The position numbers and the translations under genes were made by a program. Shown piece by piece: positions 49,694-58,938 of a stretch of DNA of 64,000 nt. The stretch lies in assembly GCF_022374875.2 (NCBI RefSeq), contig NZ_CP092428.2, positions 124,001 to 188,000 of the forward strand, written 5' to 3'. Every line of letters starts with the position of its first letter. Position 1 is the stretch's first letter. The DNA comes from Mycolicibacterium rufum (GTDB lineage Bacteria > Actinomycetota > Actinomycetes > Mycobacteriales > Mycobacteriaceae). Below the pieces are notes generated by a model. It searched no databases. It was not told the DNA's origin and saw only the letters and a program-made list of their open reading frames with translations.

Positions 49694-50396
49694 TGGTTGT
49701 CTGTTTTTGGTTGTCTTGGGGCGTGGTTGTGGGGTTGTCGGCCGGTTAGTTTGAGCGGGTGGGCGGCTCGGGTGTTGGCGCGTATATCGCGCAGGTAGAC
49801 CGGGTGTTGGGCGCCGCTCAGGGGGTCTTTCCCACCGCGGGCGGTCCAGGGTCTGTGCAGACCGGTGGGCCCGGGGTCCCGGCCGCTCCTGCCGACTCAG
49901 CACTGGGTACCGGGGCCAGCACCGCCGGCGACGGTTATAAGCGCACCTGGGGCGCGGTGAGCGCCCTGGACGCCCAAACCAACGGCACCTCCAGTGCCGG
50001 GACGGCCGAGGGTCAGAACGGCCGCGCGAATGCAACCGGGGTGCGGCAAAGCGCCGCCAGCACCGCGGCGGCGATCGCACCGGCAACGGGGTCACCGGCC
50101 GGAGTGCGGACGCTGGTGACCAGCATGGATGACCGGATGGCCGCGATGCAGCGCCAACTCGACACCACCAAGGCTCAGAATCAGCTGCTCGCGACCCGGA
50201 TGCGCCAGATGGCGATGGCCTACCGCCAGGCCGGCCAGGCGTCCCCGGCGGGCATGTTCCGCGGGATGGGTGGCGGTGCGGGCATGGGCGGCGGGATGCC
50301 CTCGATGGGGATGGGCGGCGGCGGTGGCGGCTTCCCCGGCATGGGAATGTTCTCCCGCCTCCCCGGCGGCCTCACCAGCCCAAACAACCGAGACGC
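49690..50396. repeat. 707-bp direct repeat, copy B
   Basis: Same orientation as copy A, offset 7,804 bases. One difference seen by eye (A at 49754 versus G at 41950). As in copy A, the repeat begins next to the stop codon of the preceding gene and ends at codon 212-213 of the hydrolase. Confidence 0.9.
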
Positions 50397-50796
50397 GAGT
50401 CGGTTGACGGCCGGCCTGTTCGGGCACGACGGCAACGGCAGTGATCGCGCCAACCGGGCGGTGGCCGCGGCGAAGACCCGGCAGGGCGCACCGTATGTGT
50501 GGGGCGCGACCGGTCCCAGCGCGTTCGACTGTTCCGGGCTGGTGCAGTGGTCGTATCGCCAAGCGGGTATCGAGTTGCCGCGGACGACCTACGACCTTGT
50601 CAACTCGGGTGCCCGCGTCAGCCGCGACGACATCCGGGCAGGTGACCTGATTCTGTGCAACTGGCAGCGCGGGCGTCCCGAGCACGTCGTGATGGCCGTG
50701 TCTCCGGACATGGTGATCGAAGCCCCCAACCGAGGTGAGCGCGTGCACCTGAGTTCGCTGCCCAAAGGGCACCTGGAGATCCGCCGCGTGGCGTGA
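49759..50796 (+). CDS. ESX-linked NlpC/P60 peptidoglycan endopeptidase
   Basis: A 345-residue protein. Residues 1-212 are identical to the transglycosylase at 41955. The C-terminal 130 residues are an NlpC/P60 domain: AAKTRQGAPYVWGATGPSAF, DCSGLVQWSYRQAGIELPRT with the catalytic Cys, and EHVVMAVSPDMVIEAPNRGE with the catalytic His. It would cut peptide stems of peptidoglycan. Like Mtb Rv3896c it joins an ESX-type N-terminal domain with a P60 hydrolase. It lies 178 bases before eccB. GTG start; no signal peptide. Confidence 0.9.
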   Translation: MGGSGVGAYIAQVDRVLGAAQGVFPTAGGPGSVQTGGPGVPAAPADSALGTGASTAGDGYKRTWGAVSALDAQTNGTSSAGTAEGQNGRANATGVRQSAASTAAAIAPATGSPAGVRTLVTSMDDRMAAMQRQLDTTKAQNQLLATRMRQMAMAYRQAGQASPAGMFRGMGGGAGMGGGMPSMGMGGGGGGFPGMGMFSRLPGGLTSPNNRDASRLTAGLFGHDGNGSDRANRAVAAAKTRQGAPYVWGATGPSAFDCSGLVQWSYRQAGIELPRTTYDLVNSGARVSRDDIRAGDLILCNWQRGRPEHVVMAVSPDMVIEAPNRGERVHLSSLPKGHLEIRRVA

Positions 50797-50973
50797 CCTC
50801 GCGGTCGTCCCCCCACGAATTTGGTGCATCAGCCCACCTCGTAGACCAGGCATGATGAATTCCGAGATTGCCCATCTTGGGGCGTCGCTGAGCCGATGAG
50901 GCCAATTTAGGTTGGTTCAGTGACCGGAGTTGATCGAGTCGCAGTACATAGCGGGAACGCGGGAGCGGAGTAG

Positions 50974-52521
50974 ATGGCAGGCGAACGAGGCAGCGCCGTC
51001 GAGGACAAAGAGGTCGCCAGACGACGGCTGGGCCGCGGCCTGGGGTACGCGACGCGCGTCCAGGTCACTGCTCACCAGTTCATGGCGCGGCGGGCTGCAC
51101 TGGGGATGACCCGCCGGCAGGTGCGGATGGAAGCCGAGCCCGGGCGGCGGGAATGGATGGCCATCCTCGCCGGCCTCTCCCTGGTCATCGTCATCTGCCT
51201 TGGTGCGCTGTTCTGGTCGTTCATCCGGCCCGCCGGTTCGATCAGCGACTCCAAGATCATCGCCGACAACAAGACCGACGACCTGTTCGTCAATGTCAAC
51301 AACGTGTTGTACCCGGCGCTCAACCTGTCCTCGGCGCGTCTGATCGCCGGTCAGGCGTTGGACCCGGTTCCGGTGCGGCGCAGCGAGATCGACTCCCGAC
51401 CGCACGGTGTGTGGGTGGGTATCCCCGGGGCTCCGGATTCCATGAACGCCACCTCGCCAGCAGGTTCGTCGTGGCTGGTCTGCGATGCGGTCACCAAGGC
51501 GTTCGGTGCCGGCGCACCCGAACCGGTCACGGTGACGGTCATCGACGGACAACCCGATCTGTCAGATCGCCGACGCGTCCTGGACAAAGACGATGGTGTC
51601 CTGCTGCGCTTCGGCACCGACGTGTGGCTGATCCGCGATGGCCGCCGCTCGCTGGTGGATGCCAGCCAGCGGCCGGTTCTGCTGGCGTTGGGGGTCACCG
51701 CCGAGGACCTCGCGTCGGCCCGACCGATCAGCCAGGCACTGTTGAACGCCATCCCGGTGGCGCCGCCGCTGACGGTCCCGGCCATCGCCGGTCTGGGCGT
51801 TCCCGCTCCGTTCCCCGGCGCCCCCGGGCCGGTGGGAACAGTGATCTCCACTCCACAGGTCGAAGGCAACACCACGTACTCGGTGGTGCTGCTCTCCGGC
51901 ATGCAGACCGTCTCCCCAATCGTGGCCCAGATCCTGCAGAACGCCGGCGGGAATCCTTCGGGCGCGATCGCAGTCATCGCCGGCTCCAAGCTGGCAGAAC
52001 TGCCGTCGGTCAATGTGATCGACACGTCGATCTACCCCGATGAGCCCCTCAAGGTGGTCGACACGCAAGCCAACCCGGCCACCTGCTGGTGGTGGCAGAA
52101 GGGCAGCGGCGAGGACCGCAGTACGACCTCGGTGGTATCGGGAGCAAGCATCCCGGTCCCCACGGACAAAACCAGCCACATCGTCAAGCTGGTGACGTCG
52201 GCCGACACCGGTGGTCAGGTGGCCGACCAGATCTACTTCGCCCCCGATTACGCCAACTACGTCGTCAGCACCGGCAATGGCCAGACCGCGTCGACGAAGG
52301 AGTCGGTGTGGTGGCTCTCGGACTTCGGAATTCGGTTCGGGGTGGAGCGAGACAATCAGACCTTGACGGCGTTGGGGCTCAACACCGAACCGAAACCGGC
52401 CCCATGGTCGGTGTTGCGGTTGTTCGTCGCCGGCCCGACGTTGGCGCGGTCTGATGCCCAATTGCGTTACAACACACTGCCGGCGGGTCAGAACCCTGGA
52501 GCATTGGAGCAGCCGAAGTGA
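50974..52521 (+). CDS. eccB: EccB, ESX core membrane protein
   Basis: A 515-residue protein. The N-terminal cytoplasmic part has RVQVTAHQFMARRAALGMTR, the usual EccB start. A single span follows (WMAILAGLSLVIVICLGALF, about 60-80), then a large periplasmic domain with TDDLFVNVNNVLYPALNLSS, ARLIAGQALDPVPVRRSEID, a CWWW near the end, and YNTLPAGQNP. It is part of the inner-membrane secretion complex with EccC, EccD and EccE. ATG 50974 has GGAGCGGAG upstream. Its stop overlaps the eccC start by 4 bases. Confidence 0.96.
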   Translation: MAGERGSAVEDKEVARRRLGRGLGYATRVQVTAHQFMARRAALGMTRRQVRMEAEPGRREWMAILAGLSLVIVICLGALFWSFIRPAGSISDSKIIADNKTDDLFVNVNNVLYPALNLSSARLIAGQALDPVPVRRSEIDSRPHGVWVGIPGAPDSMNATSPAGSSWLVCDAVTKAFGAGAPEPVTVTVIDGQPDLSDRRRVLDKDDGVLLRFGTDVWLIRDGRRSLVDASQRPVLLALGVTAEDLASARPISQALLNAIPVAPPLTVPAIAGLGVPAPFPGAPGPVGTVISTPQVEGNTTYSVVLLSGMQTVSPIVAQILQNAGGNPSGAIAVIAGSKLAELPSVNVIDTSIYPDEPLKVVDTQANPATCWWWQKGSGEDRSTTSVVSGASIPVPTDKTSHIVKLVTSADTGGQVADQIYFAPDYANYVVSTGNGQTASTKESVWWLSDFGIRFGVERDNQTLTALGLNTEPKPAPWSVLRLFVAGPTLARSDAQLRYNTLPAGQNPGALEQPK

Positions 52522-55500
52522 AGCAAGGTTTCGTCCGGCCGAAGCCCACCCCACCGCCGGGAAGTGACCTCAAGCCGCAACCGATCAAACTCCTGACGCC
52601 TCTTAAGGTCCCGCCCCCCGAGGGAAAGTCGCCATGGCTCATCGTCGTCGGCATCCTGGTTATCGGCCTGGTGGTCGGCATGGTCGCGGTCTCGTTCGCC
52701 TCGGGCGCACGCACCTTCAACGGTGTCGGGGCGATTTTCCCGGTGTTCAGCATTCTCGGAATCGGCGCAATGCTGTTCTCGGGCCGATTCAGCGGCGGCA
52801 ATCAGCAGATGAGTCGCGGCAAGCTCGACGCGATGCGGGCTCGTTTCCTGCTCGTCCTCGACGAGATGCGTGACCGGGTCTCTGATGCCGCCGACAAACT
52901 CGACGGAAACTACCGGTGGTACCACCCTCCGGCCGACACGCTGCTCGCCCAGGCGGGCGGCCCGCGGATGTGGGAACGCAACCCCAACGGTAAGGACACC
53001 TGGTTCGGCGTCGCCCGGGTGGGGGTCGGCATGACCTCCCTGGTGGAGGGCGGGGCCGTGACCTTCAGTGAGCCCGACGACATGCCTACCGAAGTGGAGC
53101 TCGAACCGGCGACGGGCAAGGCGTTGCAGGAGTTCGTCCGCTACCAGAGCGTTGCCTACGGCACACCGGCGCTCATCTCGTTGTTGGTGGAGCCGGGGTA
53201 TCGCATTGACGGCGATCGCGACAAAGCGCTGGGGCTGATGCGCGCGATCATCGCGCAGTTGGTGTTCTCCCACGGCCCGGATCATTTGAGGCTGGTCGTC
53301 GTCACCGACGATGTCGCTGAATGGGACTGGGTGAAGTGGTTGCCGCACAACGGCAATCCGCACCAGGACGACGGTGCGGGTCCGGCACGCATGGTGTATA
53401 CATCGGTCGCCGAATTCGCTGATCGGCAGTTCACTGATGCGGTCCGCCGCGGCGGCGCGTTCGTCGCCCGCCACGCGGCCAGCCGCGACCCCGTCGCGCC
53501 GATGCCCCACACGATCGTGGTCAGCGACGTCGCGCCCGGGGGCTGGTATTCGGTGATGACCTCGACTGGCGTGCAGGGGTGGACGTTCTTCGACGTGCAA
53601 GGTGGCGTGCCGGACTGTCAGGACCATCGGGGCGTGCGGACGCTGCGCCTCAAGGATGACGGCGTGATCGACGCGGTACCGCGGGACGGCACGTGGGCGC
53701 CTGATTCAGAGGAGGGTTTCCAGTTCTTCGCGATCGCCGATCACCTCGATCGGTTCGAGGCCGAGCAACTGGCCCAGTCCATCGCGCGGTCGCGGATCGC
53801 CGAGCCTTATGAGGACATCGCCGAGGATCTCGGCGATTTCCGCCGCCCTCGCGACATCTTGGCCTATTACGGGGTCAAAGACCCCGCTGCAATCGACTTC
53901 GAGGCGCTGTGGGGTCCGCACCGCGACATCAACGCCGCCGCGAATCTGCGCATCCCCTATGGTGTCCGCGCCGACAACGGCGAGCTGGTCTTCGTCGACA
54001 TGAAGGACATGAACCAGGGCGGTGACGGGCCGCACGGGGTGATGTCGGGAACCACCGGGTCGGGCAAGACCACGGCCATCCGTACCGTGCTGTTGGCGGC
54101 GATCCTGGGCCACCCCCCGGAGAATCTGCAGATGATCCTGGCTGACTGCAAGGGCGGCGCCGGCGTCAAACCGTTCGAGGGCACCCCGCACGTACCGCAC
54201 ATCATCACCGACCTGGAAGACGACCAGGTCCTCATGGACCGGTTCATTACCGCGATGTGGGGTGAAATCGCCCGACGCAAGCAGGTGTGCAACTCCGTGG
54301 GCGCCGATGACGCCTATGAGTACAACCAGATCCGCTCCGAACGTTCATTGCGCGGCGAGCATCTGGAGCCACTTCCCCGTCTGCTGGTCGTGCTCGACGA
54401 GTTCAAGGAAGCATTCCGCATCAAGCCGGATCTGCCCGAGGTATTGGACCAGATCGGCCGACAGGGGCGATCGCTGTGGGTCCACCAGCTGCTGGCCAGC
54501 CAAGACATCGACTCGAGAGCCGAGAAGCTGCTCGAGAACGTCGGGTACCGGCTGGTGTTGCGGCAGAACACCTCGGCCAGCGCGTCGGCGGCGGGCGTTC
54601 CGCAGGCGGTGAACCTGCCCCGAGAAGTCGGCGTGGGGTACATGCGTACCGGGTCCGCCGACGAACTGACCCGGTTCCGCGCCGAGTCGCTGTGGCGCGA
54701 CTACCGCCGACCCAGCCCTGACAACGACGACGTCATCGAAGCCACGTCCACCTCCGACCGCTATCTCGAACCACAACTATTCACGACGTCATGGGTCGAG
54801 ATCCCCGAGCATCTGATCAACCATGCTGCCGCCCAGCCCGCGGAAACCGTCGAGGAACAGGAGGACGAGGACGACGCTTTGCGCAAACCCAAGGTCGGCC
54901 CAGTCATCCTGGATCAGCTGCGGAACTACGGTTTCAAGCCGCAGGTTCTCTGGCAACCGCCCCTAGACGTCCCGCACACCATCGACGACATCGTCAATGC
55001 CCACCTGGGGCACCGCTGGGACGAAAACTACGCCGCCACACCAAATCTGGTGTTCCCGGTGGGCATCGTGGACCGGCCGTACAAACAAGACCAGCACCCT
55101 CTGCTCGTCGACACCCGCGCCGACGGCGCCAATCAGCTCGTTGTCGGCGTGCGCTCCTCAGGCAAGACCACGACCCTGCAGACGATCATCTGCGCTGCGG
55201 CTATGACCCACACCCCGGAGCAGGTGCAGTTCTACTGCCTGGCTTTGTCGTCGACCGCGCTGGAAACCATTGCCGGCCTGCCCCACGTGGGCGGCGTGGC
55301 CGGAATTCTCGACGAAGACGGGATCCGACGCACCATCTCCGAAATGCTCGAACTCCTCGAACGCCGACAACGCAGCTTCCCGGCGTGCGGAATTAGCTCC
55401 GTCCAGGACCTGCGTGATCGGAAATTCGGCGGCGCGCCAGGCGCAGTGCCTGACGACCCCTTCGGCGACGTCTACCTGGTGATCGACAACTACGCCGCGC

Positions 55501-56717
55501 TGACCGCGGAAGCATCGACGATCCGCAACAAGGACCTGCTCTCGGCGCAGATCCAAAAAATCGTGGGCGAGGGCAGCAGCTTCGGCATCCACGTCATCGT
55601 CAGTGTGGCCCGCGACATCGAGCTGCCGCCACGCATGCGCGGTTCCTGGCCGCAACGCATCGAGCTCAAGCTGCAGGGCCCCGAGGACGCCAAGCTGCTA
55701 CGCGGCAAGCTCACCGACGCCGTGCCGTCGGGCAAGCCCGGCCGAGGGATGGTTGCTCAGAACTACGTACGCCTCGGAGCCGAGGAAGAAGGCCTACACA
55801 CTCAGATCGCGCGGCCGGCGTTGCGGGGAACTCCCACCGCCCAGTTCAAGTCCGACAGCGTGGTCGAGGCGGTCCGCCGGGCCGCGGCCCGATACCGCCC
55901 AGCTCCTCGGGTCCGGTCGCTGCCCAGCCACGTCACGCTGGCTGATCTGCAAGCACGCGCGCAGCGTGACCACCACACCGGAATGGCATGGGCCGTCGAC
56001 GAGCGCGACGAGCTGGTCGGCCTGGAACGCGACTCTCCGTTCCTGATCATTACCGGCCGCGAGGACTGCGGACGCACGAACGCACTGTCGGCGATCATGC
56101 GCGAGATTGCGAGGACCTACGCACCCGGCGCCAGCACGGCGACACCAGATCCCGGCGACCCGCGCCCCCGCGCTCAGGTGTGGCTGGTCAACCCGCGCCG
56201 AGAACTCTTGCGCGTCCTCGGCAAGGACTACCTGGAACGGTTCACCTACCGCAACGACGAGATGGGGCCGTGGGCTGCCGAGCTGAACCGCATCCTGACC
56301 GCCAGGCTGCCCGAGGCCGGTCTCGACGTCGACACCAGCCTGGCCCAGCGGTGGTCGGGCCCGGAGATCTTTCTGATCGTCGACGACGCCGATCGACTAC
56401 CGCCGGGCTACGACGCCCCGCTACGTGAACTGGTGCCCAGCGCGCACGCCGCCACCGACGTTGGTCTGCGCGTGGTCTACGCGCGCCGATTCGGCGGCTG
56501 GGCCGGCTCAGACCGCGCCGACCCGCTGCTGGGGGCGATGAAGCAGGCGAACGCACCGCTTCTCGTCATGGACTCCGACGGGGAGGAGGGGTTCGTTCGG
56601 GGCCGGTGGAAGGGTCACCCGATGCCACCCGGACGCGGATTCTTCGTAAGTACCGGTGAATCGGGACGATACGTTCAAATCGGGCTCGATACTTCGCCGG
56701 AATCCGTTGCCAACTAA
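52518..56717 (+). CDS. eccC: EccC, FtsK/SpoIIIE-type ESX ATPase
   Basis: A 1,399-residue protein. Two N-terminal membrane spans (about 37-90) are followed by three ATPase domains. Walker A motifs: GTTGSGKTT (near 511), GVRSSGKTTT (near 877), and a degenerate TGREDCGRTN (near 1178), in which the P-loop Lys is Arg. Walker B motifs: LLVVLDEF (near 622), YLVIDNYA (near 984) and FLIVDDAD (near 1284). It recognises Yxxx[DE] substrates and drives export. It is undivided, as in ESX-3, -4 and -5 and plasmid ESX systems. GTG start overlaps the eccB stop. Confidence 0.97.
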   Translation: MKQGFVRPKPTPPPGSDLKPQPIKLLTPLKVPPPEGKSPWLIVVGILVIGLVVGMVAVSFASGARTFNGVGAIFPVFSILGIGAMLFSGRFSGGNQQMSRGKLDAMRARFLLVLDEMRDRVSDAADKLDGNYRWYHPPADTLLAQAGGPRMWERNPNGKDTWFGVARVGVGMTSLVEGGAVTFSEPDDMPTEVELEPATGKALQEFVRYQSVAYGTPALISLLVEPGYRIDGDRDKALGLMRAIIAQLVFSHGPDHLRLVVVTDDVAEWDWVKWLPHNGNPHQDDGAGPARMVYTSVAEFADRQFTDAVRRGGAFVARHAASRDPVAPMPHTIVVSDVAPGGWYSVMTSTGVQGWTFFDVQGGVPDCQDHRGVRTLRLKDDGVIDAVPRDGTWAPDSEEGFQFFAIADHLDRFEAEQLAQSIARSRIAEPYEDIAEDLGDFRRPRDILAYYGVKDPAAIDFEALWGPHRDINAAANLRIPYGVRADNGELVFVDMKDMNQGGDGPHGVMSGTTGSGKTTAIRTVLLAAILGHPPENLQMILADCKGGAGVKPFEGTPHVPHIITDLEDDQVLMDRFITAMWGEIARRKQVCNSVGADDAYEYNQIRSERSLRGEHLEPLPRLLVVLDEFKEAFRIKPDLPEVLDQIGRQGRSLWVHQLLASQDIDSRAEKLLENVGYRLVLRQNTSASASAAGVPQAVNLPREVGVGYMRTGSADELTRFRAESLWRDYRRPSPDNDDVIEATSTSDRYLEPQLFTTSWVEIPEHLINHAAAQPAETVEEQEDEDDALRKPKVGPVILDQLRNYGFKPQVLWQPPLDVPHTIDDIVNAHLGHRWDENYAATPNLVFPVGIVDRPYKQDQHPLLVDTRADGANQLVVGVRSSGKTTTLQTIICAAAMTHTPEQVQFYCLALSSTALETIAGLPHVGGVAGILDEDGIRRTISEMLELLERRQRSFPACGISSVQDLRDRKFGGAPGAVPDDPFGDVYLVIDNYAALTAEASTIRNKDLLSAQIQKIVGEGSSFGIHVIVSVARDIELPPRMRGSWPQRIELKLQGPEDAKLLRGKLTDAVPSGKPGRGMVAQNYVRLGAEEEGLHTQIARPALRGTPTAQFKSDSVVEAVRRAAARYRPAPRVRSLPSHVTLADLQARAQRDHHTGMAWAVDERDELVGLERDSPFLIITGREDCGRTNALSAIMREIARTYAPGASTATPDPGDPRPRAQVWLVNPRRELLRVLGKDYLERFTYRNDEMGPWAAELNRILTARLPEAGLDVDTSLAQRWSGPEIFLIVDDADRLPPGYDAPLRELVPSAHAATDVGLRVVYARRFGGWAGSDRADPLLGAMKQANAPLLVMDSDGEEGFVRGRWKGHPMPPGRGFFVSTGESGRYVQIGLDTSPESVAN

Positions 56718-56741
56718 TTTGGCGCACCGCGACCACACCTG

Positions 56742-56767
56742 AATGCCTATACACTCGTATTGGCATT
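56742..56767. promoter_or_regulatory. inverted repeat between eccC and PE gene
   Basis: Arms AATGCCTATAC (56742-56752) and GTATTGGCATT (56757-56767) pair with one mismatch around a 4-base loop (ACTC). No run of T follows, so a simple terminator is not supported. It could be an operator or an RNA hairpin adjusting PE/PPE expression relative to eccC. Confidence 0.45.
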
Positions 56768-56794
56768 ATCGGCACAACAGAGGGGTCATAACGA

Positions 56795-57091
56795 ATGTTC
56801 CTTACAGCTGATCCGTTGGAAATGGGTGGCACAGCCGGCACCCTGACCGCGCTGACATCTGCCTTCACCAGCGGCAACGCTGCCGCCGCAGCGCCCACGA
56901 CCGCAGTCGCGCCCGGCCAGGCCAACGAAACGGCCATGCTTCTCTCGGCGGCCTTCGGCACCCACGGCTCGCTGTACCAGTCCATGGCCGCCATGGCCTC
57001 GGCCTGGCATGGGATGTTTGCCAGCGCCATGGGTACCTCCGGTGCAAGTTACGCCGCGACCGAGGCCTTCAACGTCGCCGCAACGCTCTGA
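56795..57091 (+). CDS. PE protein
   Basis: A 98-residue PE domain (MFLTADPLEMGGTAGTLTAL), two helices with a final Yxxx[DE] motif YAATE. There is no C-terminal extension. The canonical Pro-Glu near the N-terminus is replaced by MFLTADP, as in short PE35-like members. It pairs with the PPE protein encoded next, and the heterodimer is escorted by EspG. Confidence 0.9.
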   Translation: MFLTADPLEMGGTAGTLTALTSAFTSGNAAAAAPTTAVAPGQANETAMLLSAAFGTHGSLYQSMAAMASAWHGMFASAMGTSGASYAATEAFNVAATL

Positions 57092-57266
57092 CGGTCCGTC
57101 TCGGGCCACGTCGTGGATCATCGTTCAGCACCTTTGGAGATGAACGCTTCAAGCCGACGGCACCCCGTCGTTGACATCGACTCGCCGGCGGTCCGCCCGG
57201 CCGGGTCTCCTGCGGCGCCGCCACCGGGCCAGACCCATCCCTCGTGCGAAAAGGAGTTGTGACTTC

Positions 57267-58451
57267 GTGGTTGAATACGGAGCCCTACCGCCCGAGATCA
57301 ACTCCGCTCGGGCCTACGCCGGCCCGCAGTCGGCGCCCCTGACCGCAGCTGCCGCCGCGTGGCAAGCCCTTGCGGCCAACCTCGGCTCAAACGCCGCAGC
57401 GCTGCACAGCGCTGTAATGGCGCTGCTGGCAGGCGGGTTTCAAGGACCGTCGTCGACCATGATGGCCGCCGGCGCCACGGAAAACGTGCGGTGGCTGTTT
57501 CAAGCGGCGACTCAAGCCCAGCAGACCGCGATCGCCGCGGAGCAGGCGGCCCTCGCCATCGAGGCTGCCCACGCAGGCTCTGTACCGCCGCCAGTCATCG
57601 AGGCGAACCGCAACCTTCTCGAGACGCTGATCTCGACGAACTTCATGGGGGTCAATTCCGGCGCGATCGCTGCGTGCGTGGCGGCCTACGACGAGATGTG
57701 GACTCAGGACGCCACCACGATGTACGGGTTCAGCGCCGACGCAGCCGGCATCACCGGGATGCTGGTGCCATTCATGGCGCCCGCGCCGACAGTCAACCCC
57801 GGAGGTTTCGCCAGCCAAGCGGCCGCGGTAGCCCAGGCAGGCGGTACCGCAGCGGGGCAGGCCGGCCAGAACGCCGCGACCGCTGGGCAGTCGACGGCCA
57901 GCATGGGTGGCGGAAACGCCAGTTCGATCATGTCGATGGCCCCTCAATTCATGAGCGCGGTGCCGCAAGCGTTACAGGGCCTCGCGCAGCCACTCATGGG
58001 CGGCATGGGCAACCCGATGCAGGCCATGGGTGGTTTTCAGTCGCTGCTGTCGCCGTTCATGAGCATGATGAACCCCACCATGGGGGGCGTCGGTGGCGCT
58101 GGGGCTTTGACGTCGGCGACCTCGGCCATGGGAGCGGCGGGGGGCCTCGGTGGCGGCGGCTTCGGCGGCGGGGGCATGGGTGCCCTCTCGGCCGGCATGG
58201 GCGCCGCCCGCAGCGTAGGCGGACTGTCGGTCCCCGCGACCTGGGCAGCGGGCGCCCCCTCCGGCGCGGCGGGTGCGACACCGATTTCCGCGACGGGCGG
58301 CACCAACACGGGTGCGGCCCCCTCCACGACCAGCGTGGGCGGGGGCGCCGGCGGGGCGGCCCCGATGGCCGCGATGCAGGGCAAAGACAGTTCCTCGAGT
58401 AACGGCCCGTCCTACGGCGCGCCGGTCCGCGTGCTGCCACGGGCGCGCTAA
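57267..58451 (+). CDS. PPE protein
   Basis: A 394-residue protein starting MVEYGALPPEINSARAYAGP, with the PPE motif at residues 8-10. The PPE domain of about 170 residues (MMAAGATENVRWLFQAATQA, ANRNLLETLISTNFMGVNSG) is followed by a Gly/Met/Ala-rich tail. GTG 57267 has AAAAGGAG upstream; longer frames add an Arg-rich stretch without a ribosome site. Its partner is the PE protein upstream. The tail is not of the MPTR type. Confidence 0.92.
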   Translation: MVEYGALPPEINSARAYAGPQSAPLTAAAAAWQALAANLGSNAAALHSAVMALLAGGFQGPSSTMMAAGATENVRWLFQAATQAQQTAIAAEQAALAIEAAHAGSVPPPVIEANRNLLETLISTNFMGVNSGAIAACVAAYDEMWTQDATTMYGFSADAAGITGMLVPFMAPAPTVNPGGFASQAAAVAQAGGTAAGQAGQNAATAGQSTASMGGGNASSIMSMAPQFMSAVPQALQGLAQPLMGGMGNPMQAMGGFQSLLSPFMSMMNPTMGGVGGAGALTSATSAMGAAGGLGGGGFGGGGMGALSAGMGAARSVGGLSVPATWAAGAPSGAAGATPISATGGTNTGAAPSTTSVGGGAGGAAPMAAMQGKDSSSSNGPSYGAPVRVLPRAR

Positions 58452-58494
58452 CGGAAAATGCGGGCAGATACCGAAGGGGGTCGAGCACTCAATT

Positions 58495-58533
58495 CAAGAA
58501 TATTTCTTGGCGCATGGCTGTACGCAGCGCCAA
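58495..58533. promoter_or_regulatory. overlapping palindromes upstream of the esx pair
   Basis: CAAGAA-TAT-TTCTTG (58495-58509) overlaps a second inverted repeat TTGGCGC (58507-58513) / GCGCCAA (58527-58533) with a 13-base loop. The two share the TTG, so they could form alternative hairpins. They lie about 70 bases before the first esx start, in an AT-richer stretch, and may stabilise or regulate the abundant esx message. Confidence 0.45.
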
Positions 58534-58598
58534 AGGGACACGATTGACCCGTCCACGCAAATGGCCAGCATTACACGACACGATCTAGGAGCAAACGA

Positions 58599-58889
58599 AT
58601 GTCTTTCATGACCGACCCGGCCGCGATGCGCGACTACTCCGGCCGCTTCTCCAACCACGCCACCAACATTCACGTCGAGGCGCAGAAGGCGTACGCCTCG
58701 GCCGAGGGCATCTCGGGTGCGGGATGGAAGGGCGATGCCAACATGGCCTCCCTGGGGACCATGGAGGAGATGAACCGGGCCTTCCGCAACATCGAGAACC
58801 AGATGCACTTCGTCAGCGACAACCTGCGCACCTCGGCCGACACCTACGAGCAGCAGGAACACGCCAACGCCGCATCCCTCAAGGCCTAA
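58599..58889 (+). CDS. EsxB-like WXG100 protein
   Basis: A 96-residue protein starting MSFMTDPAAMRDYSGRFSNH. Two helices flank the WXG motif (WKG near residue 43), and the C-terminus carries YEQQE (Yxxx[DE]) followed by HANAASLKA. The motif places it as the CFP-10/EsxB-type partner that EccC recognises. AGGAG lies 12-16 bases before the ATG. Confidence 0.93.
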   Translation: MSFMTDPAAMRDYSGRFSNHATNIHVEAQKAYASAEGISGAGWKGDANMASLGTMEEMNRAFRNIENQMHFVSDNLRTSADTYEQQEHANAASLKA

Positions 58890-58938
58890 TCACCACCCCA
58901 TCCACCTCCAAACACGTACACAGACAAGGAAACTCATC

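Noticed and set aside
57171..57266. Arg-rich N-terminal extension of the PPE protein
   Set aside because: PPE proteins begin directly with the MxxYxxLPPE-type segment, and AAAAGGAG supports GTG 57267.
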